Below are positions 47,359 through 55,677 of a DNA stretch of 64,000 nucleotides, in pieces. Where the stretch lies: assembly GCF_003205195.1 (NCBI RefSeq), contig NZ_QJRY01000001.1, positions 372,001-436,000 on the forward strand. Direction: 5' to 3'. Source of the stretch: Peteryoungia wuzhouensis (GTDB taxonomy: Bacteria; Pseudomonadota; Alphaproteobacteria; Rhizobiales; Rhizobiaceae). Each line of letters starts with the position of its first letter. The first letter of the stretch is position 1. The notes below the pieces were generated by a model that was not told the DNA's origin, did no database searches, and was given only the letters and a program-made list of their open reading frames with translations. The position numbers were made by a program, and so were the translations under genes.

Positions 47359-47790
47359 TCAGAGTCCCCCGCGCACCGCATCGACGTAGCGGCGCACCTC
47401 AAGCATGAGGGGAATGCCGCCCTCGATCATGGCGGCGACCGGCGTGCGGCGGTCGAACAGGGGCCCGGTGTTTTCGAGCATCGGCCAGCGATCCGCCATG
47501 GCGTCGACGAACAGCAGATGCAGCGCCTTGTAGATGCCTGTCAGCGCGGAAACTCGGGTCATCTGGTCCTGGCTCAGCGTCTTTGCCACGCCATCCGGCT
47601 TCAAGCGTTCCCAGGTGCTGAGCGACACCCCGAGCAACGCGGCGGCCTGCTGGCTTGTCAGATCCCACTGTCCGACAAGCCGGCGAAAGGCCTTGAGCGC
47701 AGTCAGCGACAGGCGCTTGCGATCCGCCTCAAGGGAAAAGCCCTGCGTGAAGGCTTGGGGTGCGGATGACAGTTGAGCCGTGTTCAACAC
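47359..47790 (-). CDS. Xre/MbcA/ParS-type antitoxin
   Basis: 143 residues. A helix-turn-helix in the N-terminal half (LTSQQAAALLGVSLSTWERLKPDG) and the C-terminal DUF2384-type toxin-binding part (ALHLLFVDAMADRWPMLENTGPLFDRRTPVAAMIEGG). The strong inverted repeat over its own promoter suggests autorepression. The pair forms a RES-Xre module. Confidence 0.9.
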   Translation of the reverse strand: MLNTAQLSSAPQAFTQGFSLEADRKRLSLTALKAFRRLVGQWDLTSQQAAALLGVSLSTWERLKPDGVAKTLSQDQMTRVSALTGIYKALHLLFVDAMADRWPMLENTGPLFDRRTPVAAMIEGGIPLMLEVRRYVDAVRGGL

Positions 47791-47798
47791 CGGTTTTC

Positions 47799-47837
47799 TC
47801 CTTCAAATGACATCTTCAATATATGTCACTTGAAGGA
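47799..47837. promoter_or_regulatory. operator of the RES-Xre module
   Basis: Inverted repeat TCCTTCAAATGACAT (47799-47813) and ATGTCACTTGAAGGA (47823-47837): 14 of 15 positions pair across a 9-bp spacer. On the minus strand it covers a -10-like TATATT, with TTGTGA 16 bp upstream. The antitoxin start codon is 9 bp further on. Confidence 0.75.
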
Positions 47838-47855
47838 TTTCACAAGGAGGCGGGT

Positions 47856-49919
47856 TCAGAAGATCACGCGCGAGCTGGCACTCAGCCAGTAGCTGCCCTT
47901 TTCCTGGCTTGAGACGTTGAACATCAGCTGCCCTTCCAGCGGTCCGGACTTCGCCTGGAAACCGATGCCACCGCGCAGCCAGTTCTGCTCGATGGGCGCC
48001 CCTGGAAGGTCGAAGCTGGAGAAGCCGATGATCTCGCCGGTGGTGTGAGGCGCCTGATCCTGGAAACGATGGGCCACTTCGGCTCGGCCGATAAGGCTGA
48101 CGGTGGTCGTCAGGTCAAGGCGGCCGTCGAGCCCCAGGCGCACGGTGTTGGACGAGCACTCCACCTGGTCAAAGCGGGCGGGGAAGCTGCCGCCGGTCTC
48201 TGTGTAACCGTCGGTCTTCGTCGTCAGATGGGTGAAACTGGCATAAGGGGTGAAGACGGCATCTTTCACGCTGAAGGCGCCGAGCCAGTCCAGGCGGGCG
48301 CGAAAGCCGAGCGTGCGGCTGTCGGCCTCGCCCGCCGAAATGTCCGTTCCCGTACCGTTGAGATAGGCGCGGCTCATGGACAGCTCACCGATGCTGGCAA
48401 AGCCCGTGAGCGTGGCATAGATGTTTGGCGCGACTGCCATGCTGACCTCGGGCAGCACATAACTGCCCTGCACGCGACTATAACCGGTAAGATCGAGATC
48501 AGCCTTGGAATAGGAGGTGCCGAGGGCGAGGCGCAATGTCACGTCGTCCGTCGGCGCATAGGCAAAGCCGATTTCGCCGGTGCCGGTCGGGCCAGTGCCG
48601 AAGTCGTTGCGCACGGCGCCCAGGTCGCCCGTGGCCCACACCGATCGCTGGCCCGCCGACAAGCGGTGGAACATCGGCGAGGAGTTGGCACCGTTCATCG
48701 CGAGATCGGCGACCTGCTGGGGCACGAAGAAATGGCGCGGCAGACCGTTGAAGCTCTGCATGTAGTCCTCGACCGTGATGATGCCAGCCGGAGGACCTGG
48801 TGGTGCGGACGGGTCCGTGGACGCCCCACGGGCGAGATAGGCCTTGCCGTCCCGCAAGGTGCCGGTGATGATCCTGCCATCGGCGGAAACGGCGCTCGCG
48901 TCGTTCGTGACATCCGTTGCGATGGTGACGCCACTCTGCCGCAGCCAGTCGTCAACGGAAATCGTGCCCGTCGCCTCCGACCAGCGGAAGCCGGAGGAGG
49001 TTCCGTCACTGCGGCCGGACCGTCCGATGACGACGGAACCGTCGTCGCTGACGCCAAACGCTTCGGAGTAGATTCCGCCGAGGGTTCCGAGATCCTGCAT
49101 CGTTGACGAGGCCACAAGGTAGCGGAACGCATGAGTTCCGCTTGCGACATCGGACTGGCCGACGATCACCGAGCCATCGGCATTGGCCTCCATGGCGCCC
49201 GATTCGTCACCTCCGGCCAGAACGCCGATCGCTGTTGCCGGGCCGTTGTCGACCCAGTAGGCGGCGATCGCGAAGCCGCCTGCATCCTTCGCACTGCCGA
49301 CCACGACATGCCCATCGCGGCTGATGCCGTTGGAAAAGGAATCGGCCCCGCCAAGCGTTCCGAGTTCCTGCATACTGCCTGACAGGGCCACGGGGTCGTA
49401 AGTCCAGCGGAAAGCGCGATTGCCGTTGCTGGAATTGCCCCAACCGGACACAACATTGCCATCGCCGCTGACGCCGGTAGCACGCGAGGCCGTGCCGCCG
49501 GGCAGGAAGCCCAACAACTCGATCTGGCCTGCAGCCGCATCCGCCCGGTAGGCCTGGGTGGCATTGCCGCCCGCAAGGATGCCGACAGAGATGTTTCCAT
49601 CCGAGCTGACATCGCCGATGGAGATCGAATACCAGCCCGGTTCCGGCTGGACGGTGCGGACGGCGCTGCCGTCCGTCCAGACGAAGCCATTCGACACATA
49701 TCCGCCCGGTCCGCTCGGCGGTGTAAAGTAGGTCTGGAAATTGCCGACCACGACATGGCCATCGGCGCTCATCGCCGAGGGCTGTACCGTCGATCCCGGG
49801 ACGCTGGCGATCCACTCATAACCATAATCGGCGGCGGCGACATGGCTCGCGCAAAGAGCAGAACTTCCGAGGAGAAGGAGACGACGCGCCAGCGAGCCGG
49901 CGGGGGATAAAAAGCGCAT
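47856..49919 (-). CDS. autotransporter with HAF-type repeats
   Basis: 687 residues. Signal peptide (SLARRLLLLGSSALCASHVAAA), then a passenger made of about seven repeats of a roughly 45-60-residue unit with GVSGDGNVVSGWG / GISRDGHVVVGSA / GVSDDGSVVIGRS motifs and FRW and LGTLGG markers, the 'extracellular HAF repeat' pattern. The last 270 or so residues form an autotransporter beta-barrel ending in aromatic Phe (SSRVIF). Predicted to be displayed on the cell surface. Partner unknown; adhesion is a guess. Start is ATG 49919. Confidence 0.88.
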   Translation of the reverse strand: MRFLSPAGSLARRLLLLGSSALCASHVAAADYGYEWIASVPGSTVQPSAMSADGHVVVGNFQTYFTPPSGPGGYVSNGFVWTDGSAVRTVQPEPGWYSISIGDVSSDGNISVGILAGGNATQAYRADAAAGQIELLGFLPGGTASRATGVSGDGNVVSGWGNSSNGNRAFRWTYDPVALSGSMQELGTLGGADSFSNGISRDGHVVVGSAKDAGGFAIAAYWVDNGPATAIGVLAGGDESGAMEANADGSVIVGQSDVASGTHAFRYLVASSTMQDLGTLGGIYSEAFGVSDDGSVVIGRSGRSDGTSSGFRWSEATGTISVDDWLRQSGVTIATDVTNDASAVSADGRIITGTLRDGKAYLARGASTDPSAPPGPPAGIITVEDYMQSFNGLPRHFFVPQQVADLAMNGANSSPMFHRLSAGQRSVWATGDLGAVRNDFGTGPTGTGEIGFAYAPTDDVTLRLALGTSYSKADLDLTGYSRVQGSYVLPEVSMAVAPNIYATLTGFASIGELSMSRAYLNGTGTDISAGEADSRTLGFRARLDWLGAFSVKDAVFTPYASFTHLTTKTDGYTETGGSFPARFDQVECSSNTVRLGLDGRLDLTTTVSLIGRAEVAHRFQDQAPHTTGEIIGFSSFDLPGAPIEQNWLRGGIGFQAKSGPLEGQLMFNVSSQEKGSYWLSASSRVIF

Positions 49920-50160
49920 GAAACCGTCTTTCGCAATATCCACGGGGCTGCCGGGCGCACAGGTGTCCCGGCAGTGGTTATGTGAAAGAACTGTGTGAGT
50001 TGGGACTCATGCACAACTCCAAAGGTTGCATGCAATTTTCGCAGCCGTTTCATCTTCGCCGATCTGGCCGCGCGCAATGCGGGCCTGTGAGCGATGACCT
50101 TGCCTGGCGAACGCGCCATTCCTAAAATCCGGACCGGTCTTGGGCTTGGGGGACTTCACC

Positions 50161-51108
50161 ATGTGGGACTTTTCCATCGGACGGGCGATCGGCATCCTGG
50201 CCGGCACGCTGCCCTTCATTGCGCTGCGCATCGTCATCTATTTCACCATCACGCTTGCCTATGTGCTTGGAACCGGCGGTGCGGCCGGGGTCGGATACGG
50301 CATGGGCATGATGTTCGGCAGCGGCGAGGATTTCGCCGTCTGGGGCGGGATCCTCGGCTTCGGCATGGTATCCTTCGCCGTCTACTGGATCCGCGAATGG
50401 CTGCTCTACATGGTCAAGGCGGCGCATATCGCCGTCATGGTCGAACTCTATGAGGGCCGCCGCCTGATGCCCGACGGCAAGGGGCAGATCGCCCATGGGC
50501 GGGCGGTCGTCGAGTCCCGTTTTGCCGAGGCAAATCTGCTCTTCGTGCTGGACCAGCTCATCAAGGGCGTGATCCGGGCGATTACCGGGATCATCGGCGG
50601 CATCGGCATGGCGATCCCGGGGCTCGAAGGCGTGGCGCGGTTCGTCAATACGGTGATCCGGCTGTCGCTCACCTATGTCGACGAGATCATCCTGGCGCAC
50701 AACATCCGCACCAACAGCCAGAACCCGTGGGAGACCGGCCGCCAGGGCCTGGTTCTCTATGCGCAGAACGGAGGGCGAATGGTGAAGAACGCCGTGTGGC
50801 TGGCGATCGTCCTCTGGCTTGTGACGGCGGTGATCTTCGTGCTGCTGATCGGCCCGGCCCTTGCGCTCGTCTCTCTGTTTCCGGGTGCTGCGAGCGGCTT
50901 CGGGATCGCCATTGCCGTCGTCGGTGCGCTGGCGCTGAAGGCGGCGGTTCTCGAACCTTTCGCCATTGCCGCGCTGATGCAGGTCTATTTCCAGGCGATC
51001 GAGGGACAGCGGCCGGACCCAGCCTGGGATGCCAAGCTCGCCTCGGTGTCGCGCAAGTTCCAGGACTTGAAGGACCGGGCGCTTGCGGCTGCCGGCCAAG
51101 AGGCGTGA
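50161..51108 (+). CDS. multi-pass membrane protein of unknown function
   Basis: 315 residues with about six hydrophobic segments: GILAGTLPFIALRIVIYFTITLAYV, AVWGGILGFGMVSFAVYW, LDQLIKGVIRAITGIIGGIG, NAVWLAIVLWLVTAVIFVLL, and FGIAIAVVGALALKAAVLEPF. The small charged C-terminus ends in EA. ATG at 50161 follows GGGGGACTTCACC. I do not recognise the family with certainty. It stands alone between the autotransporter and a GNAT gene. Confidence 0.8.
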   Translation: MWDFSIGRAIGILAGTLPFIALRIVIYFTITLAYVLGTGGAAGVGYGMGMMFGSGEDFAVWGGILGFGMVSFAVYWIREWLLYMVKAAHIAVMVELYEGRRLMPDGKGQIAHGRAVVESRFAEANLLFVLDQLIKGVIRAITGIIGGIGMAIPGLEGVARFVNTVIRLSLTYVDEIILAHNIRTNSQNPWETGRQGLVLYAQNGGRMVKNAVWLAIVLWLVTAVIFVLLIGPALALVSLFPGAASGFGIAIAVVGALALKAAVLEPFAIAALMQVYFQAIEGQRPDPAWDAKLASVSRKFQDLKDRALAAAGQEA

Positions 51109-51132
51109 ACCAGCCCCGATCTCAGCAGTGGT

Positions 51133-51549
51133 TCACACCACCTTGCGCGCCATGCCGACCGAGCGCGGAGCCGTTTCGTCGAAGCCGAACTGGGCGTAGA
51201 GTGTGTTGGCCGGCACATCGGCGATCAGGCTGACATAGGCTGTTTTGGGCAGGGTGGCGATGACATCGGAGAGCGCCGCCATGATCCATTTGGCAAGCCC
51301 CCTGCCCTGATGGGCCGGCAGAATGGCGATGTCGGTGACCTGGAAGAAGCAACCGCCATCGCCGATGATGCGGCCCATGCCGACGGTCTCTTCGCCCAGC
51401 ATGAGGCTGACGCCGAAGATCGAGTTCGGCAGGCCCTTTTCTGCCGCCTCCCGCGAAAAGGGCGTGAGGCCGGATTCGAGGCGCAGGCGCATGTAGTCGT
51501 CGATGGCGGGCACACGGGGCTCGATGCGGTAGGCGCTGTTGTCGGTCAC
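51133..51549 (-). CDS. GNAT family N-acetyltransferase
   Basis: 138 residues from GTG 51549 (VTDNSAYRIEP). The acetyl-CoA-binding motif A is ILPAHQGRGLAKWIM (Q/RxxGxG/A), the preceding strand VTDIAIL, and motif B in LYAQFGFDETAP. Small cytosolic acetyltransferase of unknown substrate. The annotated longer frame upstream has no ribosome-binding site and is not conserved in character. Confidence 0.87.
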   Translation of the reverse strand: MTDNSAYRIEPRVPAIDDYMRLRLESGLTPFSREAAEKGLPNSIFGVSLMLGEETVGMGRIIGDGGCFFQVTDIAILPAHQGRGLAKWIMAALSDVIATLPKTAYVSLIADVPANTLYAQFGFDETAPRSVGMARKVV

Positions 51550-51583
51550 GTCGGATCTTTCTGTCTGTTTTGATGTCTGTCGG

Positions 51584-52771
51584 TCAGCCCAGCCAGCCGT
51601 CTCGCAGCCGGACGCTGTCCATGCCGGAGAACCGGGCAACGCGCTGCAATTCGGCCTGCAGCCTGTCCAGGCGGCCAGCGCTCGGCTTTACCCCCGGCTC
51701 CAGCCAGAGGCGGCGCACCTCGAGCACTCCCTCCTTGCGCTCGGCCTTCATGTCGATGCGGCCGATCAGCCGGTCGCCTTCAAGCAGCGGGAAGACGTAA
51801 TAGCCATATTGCCGCTTCGGCTCGGGAACGAAGACTTCGATGCGATAGAAGAAGCCGAACAGGCGCTCCGTGCGGTTGCGATCGCGGATCAGCGGATCGA
51901 AAGGCGAGAGCACGCGGATGCGGGCGGGCGGTTCCGGCGCCTCCAGCAGCGCGGCGACCCGATCCGCGAAGGCGAAGGAGGCGCGCGGCTTTCCATCGAC
52001 GGTGCCGAGCGACAGCTCCTCCAGTTCCTCGCGATGCGTGGCCACCCAGGCCTTGGCCTCATCGGGCGTGACGATGTCGAAGAAGGCGGCAATCTCGCCC
52101 GAGGTGGCAAAACCGAGGCGAGAGAGCGCCGCACGGCAGGCCCAGTCGACAAAAGTTTCGTGATCGACTTCGGCGGCATGATGCTCCGGCGGGATGACGC
52201 GTTCAGACAGATCGTAGACCTTCTGAAAGCCCTCGCGGCGGGCGATCGACAGTTTGCCCGTATGCCACAGGAATTCCAGCGCGGTCTTGGAGGGATGCCA
52301 GTTCCACCAGCCACCGGACTTGTGGTCGTCGCCCTTGACGTCGCGCGCCATGACCGGGCCGGTGTCGCGGATGCGGGCATAGGTTTCCTCGAACGCCTTG
52401 TCGAAGCCCTCCCCCTGCCACTTCGCCCAGTTTTCCATGATCTTCGCCTCGCGGCGGACGAAGCGGTGTTTCCAATAGGGGAAGAATTCGGACGGAATGA
52501 TCGAGGCGTCATGCGTCCAGTGTTCGAAGAGCGAGCGATCCTTTTCCGCCAGATGGGCGAGATCCGTCTGGCGATAGGTCTGGTTGCGGGAAAAGAGGAT
52601 CTGGTGATGGGCGCGCTCGACCCACTGGATGCTGTCGACCTGGACGAAGCCGAGATCGTGGACCAGCTGATAAAGCCCCTCGCGGCCAAGCGCCTTCGTC
52701 GGCGCGCGGGACAGGCCCTGCCGTTCAAGGAAGATTTTTCGCGCCAGCGCATTGGGAACGGGAATCGCCAT
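51584..52771 (-). CDS. winged-helix DNA glycosylase (YcaQ/AlkX-like)
   Basis: 395 residues. The N-terminal QxD catalytic motif is QVDS (44-47) in LGFVQVDSIQWVERAHHQ, and several winged-helix modules follow, matching the HTH_42 family. E. coli YcaQ removes interstrand cross-links from DNA, and relatives in antibiotic producers guard against alkylating products. The C-terminus keeps RIDMKAERKEGVLEVRRLWLEPG. ATG 52771 is chosen; there are no clear partners nearby. Confidence 0.88.
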   Translation of the reverse strand: MAIPVPNALARKIFLERQGLSRAPTKALGREGLYQLVHDLGFVQVDSIQWVERAHHQILFSRNQTYRQTDLAHLAEKDRSLFEHWTHDASIIPSEFFPYWKHRFVRREAKIMENWAKWQGEGFDKAFEETYARIRDTGPVMARDVKGDDHKSGGWWNWHPSKTALEFLWHTGKLSIARREGFQKVYDLSERVIPPEHHAAEVDHETFVDWACRAALSRLGFATSGEIAAFFDIVTPDEAKAWVATHREELEELSLGTVDGKPRASFAFADRVAALLEAPEPPARIRVLSPFDPLIRDRNRTERLFGFFYRIEVFVPEPKRQYGYYVFPLLEGDRLIGRIDMKAERKEGVLEVRRLWLEPGVKPSAGRLDRLQAELQRVARFSGMDSVRLRDGWLG

Positions 52772-53285
52772 GATTGAGACGCTAGCGGTTGTTCGTGGTT
52801 TGTTCAATGGGCTGGCCGCTCTGGAAAGCATCGCGCAATCGCGATACAACCTATCCGATAAGCGTCGACCAAAGCTTTCGGAGAAAAATAAGGAGGAATG
52901 GCCGCGGTTCAAACCTCTGATCCTGGGCGAGCTGCCGGTTCAGCATCTGCGCCGTTTCGGACTTAATCTGCAGCCCGGCCCGGTCGGCTTTTCAATCCCG
53001 GCTCAGAAACACGCCTTCAAATCACATCCGGACAGTTTCATGTCCTGTTTGCCGTTCCTGACGCAGACCGTCGCGCGGCCGAGCCATGTCGGCCAGTCGC
53101 CGAAGCATATGAATGATGGCCTTGAGTTAATCCGTGAGGTTCGGCAATTGGACCTCATCCTGCTCGTGGCGGTGCTGATCCGTCCGACCCGGCAGGGCGT
53201 CTACATGGTAAAGTCGACCTACCCGATCGATCGCAACAAGCTGGAAAATCGGTTGCGGAAAGGGCATCTGATAGAGACACAATAA
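52770..53285 (+). CDS. PBECR-like nuclease-domain protein, start disputed
   Basis: An open frame of up to 171 residues from ATG 52770 that overlaps the start codon of the divergent YcaQ gene. Only the part from about 52905 looks like protein: FKPLILGELPVQHLRRFG, IPAQKHAFKSHPDSF and a C-terminal MVKSTYPIDRNKLENRLRKG. It resembles the barnase/EndoU/RelE-like PBECR nuclease domains of phage and mobile elements. The strongest ribosome-binding site (AAGGAGGA before ATG 52898) is out of frame and leads to a stop after 22 codons, so the gene may carry a frameshift. Initiation at TTG 52800 is another option. Confidence 0.5.
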   Translation: MIETLAVVRGLFNGLAALESIAQSRYNLSDKRRPKLSEKNKEEWPRFKPLILGELPVQHLRRFGLNLQPGPVGFSIPAQKHAFKSHPDSFMSCLPFLTQTVARPSHVGQSPKHMNDGLELIREVRQLDLILLVAVLIRPTRQGVYMVKSTYPIDRNKLENRLRKGHLIETQ

Positions 53286-53310
53286 AAAGCCCCGCGCGAA
53301 GCGAGGCTTT
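53280..53310 (-). terminator. terminator of the candidate small RNA
   Basis: On the minus strand the stem AAAGCCTCGC / GCGGGGCTTT (53286-53295 with 53301-53310, one mismatch) is followed by TTTTTATTG. The plus-strand side has no proper U-tract, so it serves minus-strand transcription. Confidence 0.75.
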
Positions 53311-53406
53311 CCATTTCCGCCGGGGTGCCAAAGCCCGGATCTCTTCACCTTGCGGCTACTGACCCTTGCGGGTGCGTGGGGAGGCCGTTCCCACCTCGAA
53401 ACTTGC
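53282..53406 (-). ncRNA. candidate small RNA, about 125 nt
   Basis: Bounded by a good minus-strand promoter (TTGACA at 53436-53441, 17-bp spacer, AATATT at 53413-53418) and by the terminator at 53280-53310. Between them are four compact hairpins: GTGGG/CCCAC (53376-53394), two GNRA-type hairpins with the same GCAA loop (53363-53372 and 53347-53356) and CCGGG/CCCGG (53320-53338). No reading frame of the transcript is convincing. I cannot assign a known family; a 6S-like or trans-acting RNA is possible. It runs opposite to bioM. Confidence 0.6.
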
Positions 53407-53412
53407 CACGCC

Positions 53413-53441
53413 AATATTGGCGTTTCGCCCTCGATTGTCAA
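53413..53441 (-). promoter_or_regulatory. promoter of the candidate small RNA
   Basis: Minus-strand TTGACA (53436-53441) and AATATT (53413-53418) separated by exactly 17 bp. A -35 box with all six consensus bases is unusual in this GC-rich sequence. Confidence 0.65.
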
Positions 53442-53535
53442 GAAAACTGCGGGCAGCAGACGTCGGCAACACCTTGGAGCATTCCCCCATACGTTCCCGA
53501 ACGCTATAGAGACCCGAACCTTTCGGAGACCCACC

Positions 53536-54216
53536 TTGCACATTCGTTTCGACCAGGCCGAATTGCGTTATGGCGACCGCGTGGCAGTCCGGCCGCTCTC
53601 GCTAACTCTCAGCGAACCGCGCATCGGTGTGATCGGGCTCAATGGCTCCGGCAAGACGAGTTTCGCGCGGCTGATCGCAGGGCTGGCCAAGCCTTCCTCC
53701 GGCCGGGTGACGCTGGATGGGCTCGATACGGTCGCGGACGAAAAGGCGGCGCGGGCTAAGACCGGCTTCATCTTCCAGAACCCCGGCCACCAGATCATCC
53801 TGCCCGTCATTCGCGACGACATTGCCATGGGGCCGAAGGCGCGCGGGCTGGGAGCTGACGAGGTCGAGCAGGCCGTGGATGCCGTTCTGGCCCGTTTCGG
53901 CATCGAGGCGCTTTCGAGCCGCCGACCGCATGAGCTTTCGGGCGGGGAGTTGCAGCTCGCGGCGCTGGCTGCCGTCGTGGTCACCCGGCCCGAAATCATC
54001 CTGTTCGACGAGCCGACCAACCAGCTGGATCTTCGCAATCGAGCATTGGTGAAGGCTGCGATCGACGGGCTGACCGAACAGGCGGTGGTGATCAGCCACG
54101 ACCTCGATCTCGTTGCCGATTTTGCCCGTGTGCTGGTTTTCCATGAGCAGGCGCTCGCCTTCGACGGCCCTGGCGACGCTGCCATCGCCTGCTACCGGGA
54201 GATTGCCGGATGCTGA
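53536..54216 (+). CDS. bioM: biotin uptake ECF transporter ATPase
   Basis: 226 residues from TTG 53536 (LHIRFDQAELRYGD), preceded by GGAGACC. Walker A GLNGSGKTS (34-42), Q-loop, signature LSGGELQ, Walker B IILFDEPTNQLD and H-loop SHDLD are intact. With BioN and BioY it forms the tripartite biotin transporter of alphaproteobacteria. Upstream in-frame extension is rejected because it overlaps the candidate small RNA. It overlaps bioN by 7 bp. Confidence 0.93.
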   Translation: MHIRFDQAELRYGDRVAVRPLSLTLSEPRIGVIGLNGSGKTSFARLIAGLAKPSSGRVTLDGLDTVADEKAARAKTGFIFQNPGHQIILPVIRDDIAMGPKARGLGADEVEQAVDAVLARFGIEALSSRRPHELSGGELQLAALAAVVVTRPEIILFDEPTNQLDLRNRALVKAAIDGLTEQAVVISHDLDLVADFARVLVFHEQALAFDGPGDAAIACYREIAGC

Positions 54217-54815
54217 CCAGCCTGTTCGTTGAGGGCGTGAGCCCGCTGCACCGGGTGGGCGTGCGGACCAAGCTTGCCTTGCTGCTTCTCGTCGGGCTCG
54301 GGCTCTACTTCGTTTCGAACCCCATCGCGCTGATGCTCGCCATGCTGGCGACCGGCGGGCTTTATCTGTCTAGCGGGCTTTCCGTCGGCGAGGCGCTCAG
54401 ACGGGTGCGGCCGGTGCTCTTCACCATCGCCATTCTCGGCCTGTTCAACATCCTTCTCCTTTCGCCTGCGGAGGCGCTCTCGACGACACTTCGGCTGCTG
54501 GCCGTGCTGTTTCTCGCCGCCGCCATCACCGCGACCACGACGATTGCCGCCTTCATGGAGGTCATCACCGATCTCGCTCGTCCTCTGGAGCGGATGGGGC
54601 TCCTCAAGGCGTCCGATGTCGGCCTCGCCTTCGGGCTGGTTCTGCGCTTCGTGCCGGAGATCGCCGCCCGCCACGAGGCGCTGAAGGAGGCCCACGCGGC
54701 CCGTGGCATTCCGGTCAAGCTCTCGCGCATGCTGGGACCGCTGATCATTTCGACGTTGAAGGATGCCGACCGGATCGCCGAGGCGATTGACGCGCGCGGG
54801 ATTAGAGGCCAGTAA
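54210..54815 (+). CDS. bioN: biotin uptake ECF transporter transmembrane protein
   Basis: 201 residues. T-component of the ECF transporter: five hydrophobic segments and the coupling-helix Ala-Arg-Gly motif in KEAHAARGIPVKLSRML, and the C-terminal repeat of it in EAIDARGIRG, which contact the ATPase. Overlaps bioM by 7 bp; 31 bp before bioY. Confidence 0.94.
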   Translation: MLTSLFVEGVSPLHRVGVRTKLALLLLVGLGLYFVSNPIALMLAMLATGGLYLSSGLSVGEALRRVRPVLFTIAILGLFNILLLSPAEALSTTLRLLAVLFLAAAITATTTIAAFMEVITDLARPLERMGLLKASDVGLAFGLVLRFVPEIAARHEALKEAHAARGIPVKLSRMLGPLIISTLKDADRIAEAIDARGIRGQ

Positions 54816-54846
54816 AATTCCCAAAGTTTTTTTGGGGACCGCCACC

Positions 54847-55410
54847 ATGACCACCAGAGATCTCGTTCTCTCCGCCCTCTTCACCGCCATCATCATCGTG
54901 CTCGGCTTCCTGCCGCCGGTGCCGATCCCGCTTTTGCCCGTGCCGATCACCGCGCAGTCGATGGGCGTGATGCTCGCCGGCTGCATCATCGGCGCCAGGC
55001 GCGGGGCGCTTGCCTATGTGCTACTGGTCGTGCTGGTCGCGGTCGGCCTGCCGGTTCTCTCCGGCGGACGTGGCGGCCTTGCCGTGCTGATCGGCCCGAC
55101 CGGCGGCTATATCTTCGGCTGGATACTCGGTGCCTTCGTCACCGGCCTCCTGGCGGAAAAGCTGGTGCGGGAAGACCAGTCCGCCACGAAGCAGATGACC
55201 GGCTTCTTCCTCGCGTCGATCCTCGGCGGCATCGGCGTGGTCTATCTCTGCGGCATGCCGTGGCTGTCTCTGGTTGCCGGCACGCCCTTCGACAAGGTGC
55301 TCTTCGGTTCGCTGGCCTTCATCCCCGGTGACCTGGTCAAGGCTGCGATTGCCACGCTTGCCGCCCGTGCGGTCCTGGTCGGATATCCGCTGCTGCCCGT
55401 GCGCGTGTGA
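54847..55410 (+). CDS. bioY: biotin transporter S-component
   Basis: 187 residues, six membrane helices. BioY hallmarks: PITAQSMGVMLAGCIIGARRGALA, GPTGGYIFGW, and LAFIPGDLVKAAIAT. Binds biotin with very high affinity. ATG 54847 follows a TTTGGGGACC segment. A strong terminator ends the operon. Confidence 0.95.
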   Translation: MTTRDLVLSALFTAIIIVLGFLPPVPIPLLPVPITAQSMGVMLAGCIIGARRGALAYVLLVVLVAVGLPVLSGGRGGLAVLIGPTGGYIFGWILGAFVTGLLAEKLVREDQSATKQMTGFFLASILGGIGVVYLCGMPWLSLVAGTPFDKVLFGSLAFIPGDLVKAAIATLAARAVLVGYPLLPVRV

Positions 55411-55445
55411 CATTGCGCACATTCCCTGTCTGGCCAAAATGACAC

Positions 55446-55468
55446 AAGCCCGCTTCGGCGGGCTTTTT
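55446..55468 (+). terminator. rho-independent terminator of bioMNY
   Basis: Stem AAGCCCGC / GCGGGCTT (55446-55453 and 55458-55465) with a TTCG tetraloop, then TTT and further T. It separates the biotin operon from the borosin locus. Confidence 0.9.
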
Positions 55469-55677
55469 CATGTTTACTTTTGAACCTTGGATGAAAAACC
55501 GGAAGTATAGCCACTCAGGAAGAGTAAACTTTCTTCCTAAATTTATATATTTCAGCAGTTATTAAATTAGATTACACATCTTTCTGCACGGCGCCGCTGA
55601 GGCCATTTGCCTTCCTGAACAGCCCCGCCGCACACATCCACACCGCATACATTCACAATCGACAAGGGAGACGTGAC
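55469..55677 (+). promoter_or_regulatory. AT-rich leader of the borosin locus
   Basis: About 200 bp without a gene, strikingly AT-rich from 55470 to 55580 compared with its surroundings. It holds an inverted repeat AGGAAGA / TCTTCCT (55517-55523 and 55532-55538, 8-bp spacer), an AT tract AATTTATATATTT and a poor -35/-10 candidate (TTGAAC at 55480-55485; AGTATA at 55504-55509). It must carry the promoter of the precursor genes; the inverted repeat may bind a regulator not encoded here. Confidence 0.6.

Noticed and set aside
53500-53520. Possible BioR site (TTAT-MK-ATAA) before bioM
   Set aside because: The nearest match is CGCTATAGAG, which lacks the required arms. No BioR site was found.
53350-53535. 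N-terminal extension of bioM
   Set aside because: The stretch covers the candidate small RNA and reads as non-homologous residues; TTG 53536 matches BioM proteins.
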